A stretch of 20,970 nt of DNA from the NCBI GenBank assembly GCA_033811555.1, contig JAPXOG010000012.1:1-20970 (forward strand). The letters run 5' to 3'. This DNA is from EsbW-18 sp033811555. GTDB taxonomy: Bacteria > Patescibacteriota > Minisyncoccia > Phycocordibacterales > EsbW-18. Shown piece by piece: positions 6,332 to 13,241 of the stretch. The notes beneath the pieces are model-generated. The model was not told the origin of the DNA, made no database searches, and saw only the letters and a list, made by a program, of their open reading frames with translations. The position numbers and the translations under genes are program-made. The first letter of the stretch is position 1, and every line of letters starts with the position of its first letter.

Positions 6332-6679
6332 ATGACACGAGTCAAACGAGGAAAAATTTCAATAAAGCGTCGTCGTAATGTTCTCTCACAAACAAAAGGT
6401 TTTCGCAATGCCCGTAAATCAAAAGAACGCCAGGCTAGAGAGGCGCTTTTCCACGCAGGAGCTTATGCTTTTGCTCACCGTCGAGACAAGAAAAATGATT
6501 TCAGAAAACTTTGGAATACTCGTATATCTGCAGCACTTGCTCCTCACAATATCTCATATAGCAAATTTATCGGTCTTGTACATAAAAAAGGAATAGTTCT
6601 CAACCGCAAAATGATTTCTGAAATTGCTAACGACCATCCAAAGACTTTTGATCGAATCGTCTCACAAGTTATCTCTTAA
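6332..6679 (+). CDS. rplT: 50S ribosomal protein L20 (bL20)
   Basis: A 115-residue protein that binds 23S rRNA early in large-subunit assembly and is the known repressor of rpmI-rplT in other bacteria. Family hallmarks are the basic N-terminal extension (TRVKRGKISIKRRRNVLSQT), KGFRNARKSKERQAREAL, AYAFAHRRDKKNDFRKLWNTR and the globular end with SYSKFIGLVHKKGIVLNRKM. Length is normal. No Shine-Dalgarno is seen before ATG 6332. The stop codon (6677-6679) lies inside the left arm of the terminator. Confidence 0.97.
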   Translation: MTRVKRGKISIKRRRNVLSQTKGFRNARKSKERQAREALFHAGAYAFAHRRDKKNDFRKLWNTRISAALAPHNISYSKFIGLVHKKGIVLNRKMISEIANDHPKTFDRIVSQVIS

Positions 6680-6705
6680 AAATTCCCCTAACGGGGAATT
6701 TTTAA
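6676..6705 (+). terminator. Terminator overlapping the rplT stop codon, possibly bidirectional
   Basis: A perfect 13-bp stem TTAAAAATTCCCC/GGGGAATTTTTAA (6676-6688, 6693-6705) with loop TAAC. The A-rich left arm gives a T-tract on the minus strand too, so it could also end the convergent 6814-7437 gene. Confidence 0.85.
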
Positions 6706-6813
6706 ATAAGAAAGTGATTTGCAGTTAGTGTAGATTTTGCAAATCTCTAAATCTTAATTAACGTATTACTTGCCTACCCTTGCGCTATCCTGCTAATAAA
6801 AACTCGGGTTGTG

Positions 6814-7437
6814 CTATCCATGAATATCTTCTCCTTCTTCCACCGCACGATAACTATAAGTCATCTTATTTATAGCCTTATCACGTTTAATCAGTTCAAT
6901 GATTTTTTCTACTAATCTTTTTGGGTTAGAATCAAACACCACTTTGTCGTAAGTTCTATTGCTCCGCTCTAGAATCGTCTTTATCGTCTCGTCAGTAGTC
7001 CAATCTCCTTCCAATACTCCTATAGGTTTATTGTCTTCAAACACGGTAGTAAACTCATGAATGGTACCAATTCGTCCACATCCAAATAACGCAGCGTCCG
7101 AAGAACGCGTTAAAATCAAATCACGTCCAGAGTAACCAAATCCTGTGTACACTATAAGATCCATATAGTCTACTGGAAGACGGAAGGCTTCAACGTGCTC
7201 ACGTTCTGAAGCCGCCGGCGAAAAACCTATAGACGTACCTTCTGCTTCTTTTGCTCCTATCGCTGCCCACAATGGAAATCCCGTCGTTGCACCAGTAACA
7301 ATCGTAGCGTCATGGCGTGCTATCTCACGTCCCAACTCCTTTGCCAATTCATACGCATGAGGACCACAGTGTGAAGTTTCTGCTGCACCTGAAACACAGA
7401 TTTTTATTTCATTGAGTTTGTTTCTTTTATAATTCAT
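6814..7437 (-). CDS. SLOG/LOG-like Rossmann-fold nucleotide-binding protein (TIGR00725-like)
   Basis: A 207-residue protein. It opens with a beta-strand and loop (KICVSGAAETSHCG), followed by IVTGATTGFPLWAA (46-59) and GFSPAASEREH (71-81). The motif FGCGRIGTIHEF (118-129) sits where LOG proteins have PGGxGTxxE; the Glu is kept (E128), but the two glycines after Pro are replaced by CG-R. SLOG proteins bind nucleotides or related ligands, and LOG enzymes cleave nucleoside monophosphates, but altered motif residues make that activity uncertain. ATG 7437 follows a TATACT box 11 bases upstream with no Shine-Dalgarno. It may be a stand-alone gene after the RNase gene, whose stop lies 58 bases upstream. 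Family-level call only. Confidence 0.75.
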   Translation of the reverse strand: MNYKRNKLNEIKICVSGAAETSHCGPHAYELAKELGREIARHDATIVTGATTGFPLWAAIGAKEAEGTSIGFSPAASEREHVEAFRLPVDYMDLIVYTGFGYSGRDLILTRSSDAALFGCGRIGTIHEFTTVFEDNKPIGVLEGDWTTDETIKTILERSNRTYDKVVFDSNPKRLVEKIIELIKRDKAINKMTYSYRAVEEGEDIHG

Positions 7438-7448
7438 AACTTGATTTT

Positions 7449-7475
7449 AGTATACAAGCTATATTTAAAATTCAA
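7449..7475 (-). promoter_or_regulatory. Promoter of the SLOG-like gene
   Basis: On the minus strand, -10 TATACT (7449-7454) with TTGAAT (7470-7475) at a 15-base spacing, or TTTTGA at 17. The expected start is only about 5 bases before the ATG. Confidence 0.5.
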
Positions 7476-7495
7476 AACAATTTTTCCCACTTGCG

Positions 7496-8899
7496 TTATG
7501 ATAACTCAACCACCTGTCCTGACTTAGGAACAATCGCGTCTACGCCAAAATAATCTCGCAAACGTTGGGCAAAAAATTGCTGACCTTTAGGTTCCCCCAT
7601 AACCACAAATACACGCTTAAGAGATGAGCTTGTAGAAGATACGAATCTCATAAGACCGTTTAGATCTCGATGTCCTGAATATCCAGATACAGAAACTATA
7701 CGTGCGCGCACCGGTACAGAGTCATTTCCTATGAGCACTTCTTTTGCGCCATCTGCAAGCTGTCGTCCCAAACTTCCAGGCACCTGATATCCTACAATAA
7801 GAAGAGTGCTATTTGGATCCGCAAGGTGCTCTTTCTCATGCCGAATAATGCGCCCGCCAACAGACATTCCTGATCCAGCGATAATAACCTTCGGACCTGG
7901 TAAAGTTCCTATATTTTTTGATTCCTCGTCAGAAGCAACTACGCGAAGACCTTTAAAATCAAAAATATCATCATCTTTTTCCATTACTTTTCGAACCGAG
8001 TCGTTATATTCTGTNNNNNNNNNNGTCTTTGCTGCTCTGTAAATTTCTGTTACCTTCGCGCCAAGTGGGGAATCCAAAAACACTGGAACCTCAGGAATAC
8101 GACCTTTTTCAACAAGCATATTTATTTCATACAAAATATTTTGTGTCCGCTCAATCGAAAATGTTGGTATCAGAAGTGTACCATTACGCGCTACTGTGCG
8201 TTCAATAACATCTTCTAGTTGTCCTATACGACTATCCACGACTTCGTGTATACGATCGCCATACACTGACTCCGTTACTAGGTAGTTAATGTTCTCTACC
8301 GTATCTGTATCTTTCAAAAGAAGCGATGGAGAATTACCTATATCTCCTGTAAAAAGGATCTTACCAATTGCAGAATGTTCACACTCTACCATTGCAGAAC
8401 CGAGAATATGCCCTGCATTTCGCAATGTTACAATGAAATCTCCAATTGTAATTGGTGCATAATACGGAAGTATTTCCCATTGACCAAAAATAGGCGCGAC
8501 GTCTTCAGGAGAGTACGGCGCAAAAGTGCCACACGACATAGCTTCCTGTTGAAGTAGCTGGGCTGAATCTGGCAACATCACTTCTGCAAGTTGTTTAGTC
8601 TCCTTTGTTGAGTAAATAGTTCCCTTAAAGCCATCTCGAACAAGTTTTGGTATGCGTCCAATATGATCTATATGTGCATGGGTTACAACAAGTGCTTGTA
8701 TTTCTTCTGGATTATACGGAAAAGGGTTTGCATTTTCAGGGCTACAAATACGCTGGCCTTGTAAAAGACCGCAATCTATAAGAATGCGTGTTGCTGAAGA
8801 TTCTAATAAAAAATTAGAGCCCGTGACTGAATCTACCCCACCATAAAACCCGATTCGCACGTCACCGGTACTAGTACTAGATTTTAATATCTCATTCAT
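7496..8899 (-). CDS. Metallo-beta-lactamase / beta-CASP ribonuclease (TTHA0252/CPSF-like), interrupted by assembly gap
   Basis: About 467 residues including four unknown ones. The metallo-beta-lactamase part has HAHIDH at 74-79, His164 in AGHILGSAM and Asp186 in FTGDIG; the beta-CASP insert has TESVYGD, SGMSVGGR and GYQVPGSLGR; the last ligand is His410 in SGYSGHRD. This set is typical of bacterial/archaeal CPSF73-like nucleases that cut or trim RNA. No KH domain is present, and it is shorter than RNase J. Ten Ns at 8015-8024 fall after YRAAK and before TEYNDSV; the frame agrees on both sides and the length fits the family, so the gap estimate looks about right. Its ATG lies 11 bases after the stop of the 8911-9342 gene, suggesting an operon. 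No Shine-Dalgarno. Confidence 0.92.
   Translation of the reverse strand: MNEILKSSTSTGDVRIGFYGGVDSVTGSNFLLESSATRILIDCGLLQGQRICSPENANPFPYNPEEIQALVVTHAHIDHIGRIPKLVRDGFKGTIYSTKETKQLAEVMLPDSAQLLQQEAMSCGTFAPYSPEDVAPIFGQWEILPYYAPITIGDFIVTLRNAGHILGSAMVECEHSAIGKILFTGDIGNSPSLLLKDTDTVENINYLVTESVYGDRIHEVVDSRIGQLEDVIERTVARNGTLLIPTFSIERTQNILYEINMLVEKGRIPEVPVFLDSPLGAKVTEIYRAAKXXXXTEYNDSVRKVMEKDDDIFDFKGLRVVASDEESKNIGTLPGPKVIIAGSGMSVGGRIIRHEKEHLADPNSTLLIVGYQVPGSLGRQLADGAKEVLIGNDSVPVRARIVSVSGYSGHRDLNGLMRFVSSTSSSLKRVFVVMGEPKGQQFFAQRLRDYFGVDAIVPKSGQVVELS
8015..8024. other. Run of 10 N (assembly gap)
   Basis: Ten unknown bases inside the beta-CASP RNase gene. The reading frame is the same on both sides. Confidence 0.99.
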
Positions 8900-8910
8900 A
8901 ATAATAGTAC

Positions 8911-9342
8911 TTAACCATTTTGTAATTCTTTACGCTCAACAAAAAACAAAGACGCAACACCCCACGCCGCTATTGCCCCAACACAGTCCATCACCAAATC
9001 AAGTATGGTATCTCCGATAATGTTGCCTGGTTGTTGTTGCAAAATACCTGAAAAATATTCAAACAACTCCCATCCAATTCCAATACTAAATCCAGAAACA
9101 ATCGAAATCACAAAAAAAGCTGAGAGAGTTTGGAATCGATTGAATCCAAACCGCAAAAAAAACCACAATACAAAACTAGCAACTAAAAAACCGCCCAAAA
9201 AGTGCATCATTATGTCATACCACCAGTATATCCAGTAGTAAAAGTTATCTTGTGCAATAGCATCAAGCCAATACACGATAACTGCTAGCAATAATACGCC
9301 AGATAGAAAAATGTACATTCGTTTTCCGTTCACACGAAACAT
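8911..9342 (-). CDS. YjdF/DUF2238-like (VanZ-like fold) membrane protein
   Basis: A 143-residue protein with four or five hydrophobic helices. Conserved-looking polar positions sit in or near the helices: WYDIMMHFLGG, GIGWELFEYF and NIIGDTILDLVMDCVGA. This H..GG / WELFEY / GDT..D..MD pattern resembles DUF2238 (YjdF) proteins, whose activity is not established. The start at 9342 is preferred over the longer frame from 9381, because the extended -10 box at 9359-9364 lies inside the longer frame, and 9381 falls in a perfect hairpin. The RNase gene follows after 11 bases and is probably co-transcribed. Family assignment is by pattern only. Confidence 0.68.
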   Translation of the reverse strand: MFRVNGKRMYIFLSGVLLLAVIVYWLDAIAQDNFYYWIYWWYDIMMHFLGGFLVASFVLWFFLRFGFNRFQTLSAFFVISIVSGFSIGIGWELFEYFSGILQQQPGNIIGDTILDLVMDCVGAIAAWGVASLFFVERKELQNG

Positions 9343-9358
9343 ATATAACTTATCTTTT

Positions 9359-9364
9359 AGTATA
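9359..9364 (-). promoter_or_regulatory. Extended -10 box of the YjdF-like gene
   Basis: TGATATACT on the minus strand (hexamer TATACT at 9359-9364), 16 bases before ATG 9342. The -35 zone falls within the right part of the 9375-9414 hairpin and has no consensus hexamer. Confidence 0.5.
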
Positions 9365-9374
9365 TCACAGGAAA

Positions 9375-9414
9375 CGCACATGAGCTCCGACCTTACAGTC
9401 GGAGCTCATGTGCG
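9375..9414. repeat. Perfect 17-bp hairpin upstream of the YjdF-like gene
   Basis: Arms 9375-9391 and 9398-9414 are exact complements with a 6-base loop CTTACA. No long T-run follows on either strand (TTTCC on minus, GGGTCATTTC on plus), so it is not a standard intrinsic terminator. It could be a terminator, a leader element or an operator. Confidence 0.85.
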
Positions 9415-9433
9415 GGGTCATTTCGGATGATAT

Positions 9434-9506
9434 ACCTAGCAAGAGCTAGGTGGGTCTCCTCAGTACGAACGCCAAGGCGTTACGATTTTATACAATTCGG
9501 AGTCCC
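9434..9506. repeat. Cluster of further hairpins, possible structured RNA
   Basis: ACCTAGC/GCTAGGT (9434-9440, 9445-9451, loop AAGA); AACGCC/GGCGTT (9468-9473, 9476-9481); and GGGTCTCC with GGAGTCCC (9452-9459, 9499-9506), which pair in 7 of 8 positions and enclose the second hairpin. No known riboswitch, tRNA or small-RNA family was recognised. On the minus strand this would be leader sequence of the YjdF-like gene. Confidence 0.5.
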
Positions 9507-9632
9507 TGAAAAAATTATTTGATCTAGATAATATCCAAAACAACCCCTATATATTAGGGTACCCCTCAATCACAGATATGCAAGTGAAAAACAATATTCA
9601 ACACACTTAGTAGAAAAGTGAATACTTAAGAC
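9507..9632. other. AT-rich intergenic sequence, no gene seen
   Basis: Part of the 374-base stretch between ndk and the YjdF-like gene. It contains only a short CCCTA/TAGGG hairpin near 9545-9560. No open frame with a start or family signal is present on either strand. Confidence 0.5.
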
Positions 9633-9662
9633 CAAAAACACTTTATTTGCAAAGTATTTTTG
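9633..9662 (-). terminator. Terminator of ndk
   Basis: A 12-bp stem with one wobble (9651-9662 and 9633-9644) and a 6-base loop; on the minus strand the right arm is AAAGTGTTTTTG. It lies 55 bases after the ndk stop and may act in both directions. Confidence 0.6.
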
Positions 9663-9716
9663 ATTTCTGTTTCTTCAAAACCAAATAAATTATTTTAATT
9701 TCTAGGTTTTATATGC

Positions 9717-10301
9717 TTACGCATCAACTCCAAACCGTTTATAACTATAAATCGGTTCTTTTCCAAACCAGTGTTTGATTTCATGTTCAGCCTCAGAGGA
9801 CGTCTCTGAAGCATGCACAAGGTTCATAATTGCGCGCTTCTCCGCATTTGCAAGCGCAGGAGAATCGGCAGAAAAATCTCCTCTTATAGTACCCATTTCA
9901 GCTGCATAAGGCATAGTTGGTCCAACTATCTTTCGAACCATGTCGACCGCATGTACACCCTGTACCACCATACGAACTAGAGGTGCCGAAACCATATACT
10001 CAATAAGCCACCCTCGTACTTTCTTACCGATTTGATATTTATCATCAGTACCAAAATCTTTTTTTAGAGAATATCCGTATTTTTCATATGTCATTGACGT
10101 CTTATCTCCCAAGCGAGTAACCCAAGTTTTATCTTTTGGATAATGATTATCCATCTGCTTGGCAGTTGGTTGAAACATCTGAAGCGCTATAACCTTCATA
10201 TCGCGTTGCTCAAGTCGATGAATAATTTCACCAATAAGCCCTTTTCGAACACCATCGGGCTTGATCATAACAAATGTCTTTTCTTCTTTCGGACTTTTCA
10301 T
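9717..10301 (-). CDS. ndk: Nucleoside diphosphate kinase, enlarged form
   Basis: It transfers the gamma-phosphate from ATP to NDPs through a phosphohistidine. Hallmarks are MIKPDGV (12-18), GLIGEII, MGTIRGDFS and NLVHASETSSEAEHEIKHWF with active-site His163. The protein has 194 residues against about 140-150 for common bacterial enzymes. The extra sequence lies mainly at about 60-95 (TWVTRLGDKTSMTYEKYGYS and what follows), between the HYPK helix and the MVSAPLV strand, with a smaller one before NLVH. Such enlarged NDKs are known in some archaea and seem usual in CPR, so it is probably functional. No Shine-Dalgarno precedes ATG 10301. It lies downstream of the ATPase gene but is separated by 107 bases containing a palindromic motif. 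Confidence 0.95.
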   Translation of the reverse strand: MKSPKEEKTFVMIKPDGVRKGLIGEIIHRLEQRDMKVIALQMFQPTAKQMDNHYPKDKTWVTRLGDKTSMTYEKYGYSLKKDFGTDDKYQIGKKVRGWLIEYMVSAPLVRMVVQGVHAVDMVRKIVGPTMPYAAEMGTIRGDFSADSPALANAEKRAIMNLVHASETSSEAEHEIKHWFGKEPIYSYKRFGVDA

Positions 10302-10347
10302 ATTTCTATAAAAATTAACTATAAAGATTTGTAACTCAAAATTCCTA

Positions 10348-10366
10348 AGGTTTAACCTTGGTATTC
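10348..10366. repeat. Palindromic intergenic motif, copy A
   Basis: AGGTTTAACCTTGGTATTC, matching 18 of 19 bases with 17929-17947. With the base before it, it forms a palindrome AAGGTT-T-AACCTT. It lies between the ATPase stop and the ndk start. Confidence 0.6.
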
Positions 10367-10408
10367 CGCATCATCGTATCAAACTACTCCAATACAGACA
10401 AGAAATGA

Positions 10409-13165
10409 TTATATCTTATATTTACGTGCAACTTCTTCTTCAATATCTTCTCTCGGACGACCAAATCGTACATAAGAAAGTTCTTTTAGGGTCTCAAGCA
10501 CTTCTGGATTCCCTTTATCTGTATTCGGCACCCTTACAGAAAATGGGCGCGCCGTCTTGTTATTCACAAGAGTTTTGATAAACATATTGAAGTTGTCAAC
10601 ATTCATCAAATCATTTGCTGTAAATACAGGTTCGAACTGTTTTTCAAGAAATTCTGCATCTTCCGTTCCTACACGATACGAACATATCGTACCTACGTTT
10701 CCAAAAACGGCATCACGTATTTTCTCTTCTAGTTGTTTTATATATTGATGGTAGATATTTAAACCTAGTTTATACTTACGCGCCTCTGATAGAATTGTAG
10801 CGATAGAATCCGTTGTAATATTTTGAAACTCGTCTATATATAAGAAGAAATTCGGGATGTCTTTCATTCCAAGCATATCCACACGTGAAAGTGCCGCCAT
10901 CAAGATTTTACCGACTATGATGAGACCTATGAGATTTGCGTTAATATCACCTAACCGTCCCTTTGAAAGATTCACCAAAAGAATCTTTCGCTCATCCATT
11001 ATCTTCCTGAAATTAAACGCAGACTCTTTCTGAATAATAATGGGGCGCATAATATCGTTTGATAAAAAGACGTCAAATTTGCTCGTGATATACGGCACGA
11101 TATTAGCTAGTTTTGCCTCCCCTCCAGCCTTTTCTGCTACCTCTCGCCAAAACTGCACTACCACAGGATTTTTACAACGTGAGAGCTTTAGCTCACGAAA
11201 TGCCTCTTCCGACATCACACGCGATACATCAAATAGCGTGTTGCCTGTCTCAGGATCTTCAATTACAAGCATCGTTGCATTACGGAAGTATTGTTCAAAC
11301 ATCGGTCCACCTGTTGCTTTCATATCAAACAATTTATTAAAAATAGACATCATCTCATTAACAACAAAAGTTTTCTGTTCAGGGTACCGTGGATCATATT
11401 CAAGCATGTTTAACCCCATCGGTCGCTTCGTATATGCAGGGTCAAAATATATAACATCATCCCAACGATCACTTGGAACATGCGATAGAACATCAAGAAG
11501 ATCTGATCCATGAGGATCTATCATGCATACACCTTCTCCATTTTCTATATCTTGTATGATCATGTTTTTCAGAAGCGTTGTTTTTCCAACTCCAGTCTGT
11601 CCTATACAGTAAAAGTGACGCATACGATCTGTATTGCCAATACGAACTGGTGTTTCCGTACCTCCATATATATTGTGACCAATCAAAACTCCTGTTTCAG
11701 GTAAATCAAGAGGCGCTGGAGCCACACTTGCCTTAGAGCGTTTCAACTCACGTGAAGCATCGGACCCAACAGAAGGAAGGTGAATAATCGTTGCTACTTC
11801 ACGTAAATTCATCAACATACGATCCTTCGATGAAAACAGTCTAAATATAAAATTTTTTATCAGAGGTTTGATTTCTTTTTTCTTAATACGCGTAAACTCA
11901 AATGAATTCCCAACGGGTTCGTTAAACTGGCTAAAAGAAGCTTCCATATCAGACAAAATAGCGTCCGCCCGAATCTGTGATGTCGCAGAAGCAAGTAATC
12001 GTGCATTTACCTCAACAATTGGATACGATATCTTTTGCTTAATTTGTTCAATTGCAATTTCATCAGGCGGACGTTCGCGTTCTTTTTCTTTTTTCTTATC
12101 TTTCTTCTCCTTGCTCATAAAAAACATCTCATTAATCTCTTTTCCGAATTTTGCTATAAGCGATTTTTCTGTAAGAGCTTCTTTTACTGGGGTACCTTTA
12201 GACATCTTTTCGATCGCTTTCTTAAACTTATCGACGTATTCACTTTGCGAGGGCCTAATAAGTACCTGCAGTGCCGCTCCCTCTCCTGTTTTCAACAATT
12301 TTCCGAAAGCAGAAAACAAAATATTGAGTGGGTCATAATCAAACGCATCGTGCGTCTTAATAGGAAACGCATCGTGTTTAGCGTATGAACATACCGACCC
12401 CGCCACCGCGCCGTCCGGGACAAAAATATTGTAGTCATTTTTTAAAATCTCAAGTCGTGCTTGTGGGAAAATAGAAAGTAAATGTTTCTGGAATAAAGAA
12501 ATTTTTTCTACTGGCACAGAAACATATAAAACTACGTTTTCTTTATTAGATTCCACTGCAAGCTCAAGAGTAAAGTGATTCTTTCTTGCTCCTTCTTCAA
12601 AAGTTGTCGATAATGCACCTGCATAAAACTGTTCCATAGACGAGATGAGTTCCTTAAGAGGGCGATGTTGCTCTTGCATCTCCTGCGCTGTAAATGGAAG
12701 CGTAATTTCAAAGAGCGACATGTGTAACGCCTTCCACAAAGGCTCTCCTTCTTTAATACCAGGAGCCGGATATCCTGATTTTAAATATTCCGCAAGAAAA
12801 CGATGGAAGTCATCTTCTATATGAGCGTCATGTAATTTTTCCACAACTGACAATGCATTACGTACTCCCTTTGAACGTACGATCGCTAAAAGTTCGTTCA
12901 TTACCGAGTCATGTTCTTCAGGGGCTAAATCTAGAACCACCGCATCAATTTCAGGTTTAAGCATCTCGTTGCCTTTTGCAAGAACAGACTCTGGAGGTGT
13001 TTTTGCGTAGGAACGAGTAATTTCTTCTTCTGGCCGTTCATGAGTAAGCTCATAAGTACCTGCATCAGCTTGAGCTTCAAGTTGTCTAAGGCGTTCCCTC
13101 AAAAACTCCATCTCCTGATCAGGAGACATTAATTTTTTCTCTGGAGTAACCGAAAATTGTTCCAT
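10409..13165 (-). CDS. VirD4/TraD-HerA-like conjugation-type ATPase
   Basis: A 918-residue protein. Residues 10-45 are probably coiled coil. The middle (about 150-440) is an uncharacterised domain with a very basic stretch (KEKKDKKKEKERERPP). The C-terminal half is a RecA-like motor: Walker A GQTGVGKTT at 522-530, then CMIDPHGSDLLD and VIYFDPAYTKRPMGLNMLEY, Walker B FFLYIDEF with D778/E779, and the family end YRVGTEDAEFLEKQFEPVF...RPFSV. This pattern is shared with coupling proteins of type IV secretion and HerA-type pumps, which move DNA or protein. No other secretion genes are nearby and no membrane helix is evident, so the substrate is unknown. A TATACT box sits 8 bases before ATG 13165. 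The 1078-residue membrane protein gene lies immediately upstream in the same direction. Confidence 0.88.
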   Translation of the reverse strand: MEQFSVTPEKKLMSPDQEMEFLRERLRQLEAQADAGTYELTHERPEEEITRSYAKTPPESVLAKGNEMLKPEIDAVVLDLAPEEHDSVMNELLAIVRSKGVRNALSVVEKLHDAHIEDDFHRFLAEYLKSGYPAPGIKEGEPLWKALHMSLFEITLPFTAQEMQEQHRPLKELISSMEQFYAGALSTTFEEGARKNHFTLELAVESNKENVVLYVSVPVEKISLFQKHLLSIFPQARLEILKNDYNIFVPDGAVAGSVCSYAKHDAFPIKTHDAFDYDPLNILFSAFGKLLKTGEGAALQVLIRPSQSEYVDKFKKAIEKMSKGTPVKEALTEKSLIAKFGKEINEMFFMSKEKKDKKKEKERERPPDEIAIEQIKQKISYPIVEVNARLLASATSQIRADAILSDMEASFSQFNEPVGNSFEFTRIKKKEIKPLIKNFIFRLFSSKDRMLMNLREVATIIHLPSVGSDASRELKRSKASVAPAPLDLPETGVLIGHNIYGGTETPVRIGNTDRMRHFYCIGQTGVGKTTLLKNMIIQDIENGEGVCMIDPHGSDLLDVLSHVPSDRWDDVIYFDPAYTKRPMGLNMLEYDPRYPEQKTFVVNEMMSIFNKLFDMKATGGPMFEQYFRNATMLVIEDPETGNTLFDVSRVMSEEAFRELKLSRCKNPVVVQFWREVAEKAGGEAKLANIVPYITSKFDVFLSNDIMRPIIIQKESAFNFRKIMDERKILLVNLSKGRLGDINANLIGLIIVGKILMAALSRVDMLGMKDIPNFFLYIDEFQNITTDSIATILSEARKYKLGLNIYHQYIKQLEEKIRDAVFGNVGTICSYRVGTEDAEFLEKQFEPVFTANDLMNVDNFNMFIKTLVNNKTARPFSVRVPNTDKGNPEVLETLKELSYVRFGRPREDIEEEVARKYKI

Positions 13166-13173
13166 ATATTCCT

Positions 13174-13202
13174 AGTATAGCAGAACACACATCTCTTAAG
13201 AA
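13174..13202 (-). promoter_or_regulatory. Promoter of the ATPase gene, near-leaderless
   Basis: -10 TATACT (13174-13179), 17-base spacer and TTCTTA (13197-13202) on the minus strand. Only 8 bases separate the box from the ATG, predicting a leader of about 2 bases; AGGA lies between but would then be at or before the start of the RNA. Confidence 0.5.
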
Positions 13203-13241
13203 CGATTTGTATAATAAGAAAATGTGCGTTTAATCTCAACC

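Noticed and set aside
6780..6819. Direct repeat TTGYGCTATCC (6780-6790 and 6809-6819) near the SLOG gene stop
   Set aside because: Only two copies of 11 bases with a mismatch; one contains the stop codon. Too weak to interpret.
9343..9381. Longer frame of the YjdF-like gene starting at 9381
   Set aside because: The start would lie upstream of the extended -10 box and inside the perfect hairpin.
9420..9470. Minus-strand CTGAGGA ... CGAAA resembling a hammerhead ribozyme core
   Set aside because: The required stems next to the core do not pair properly and no cleavage triplet is in place.
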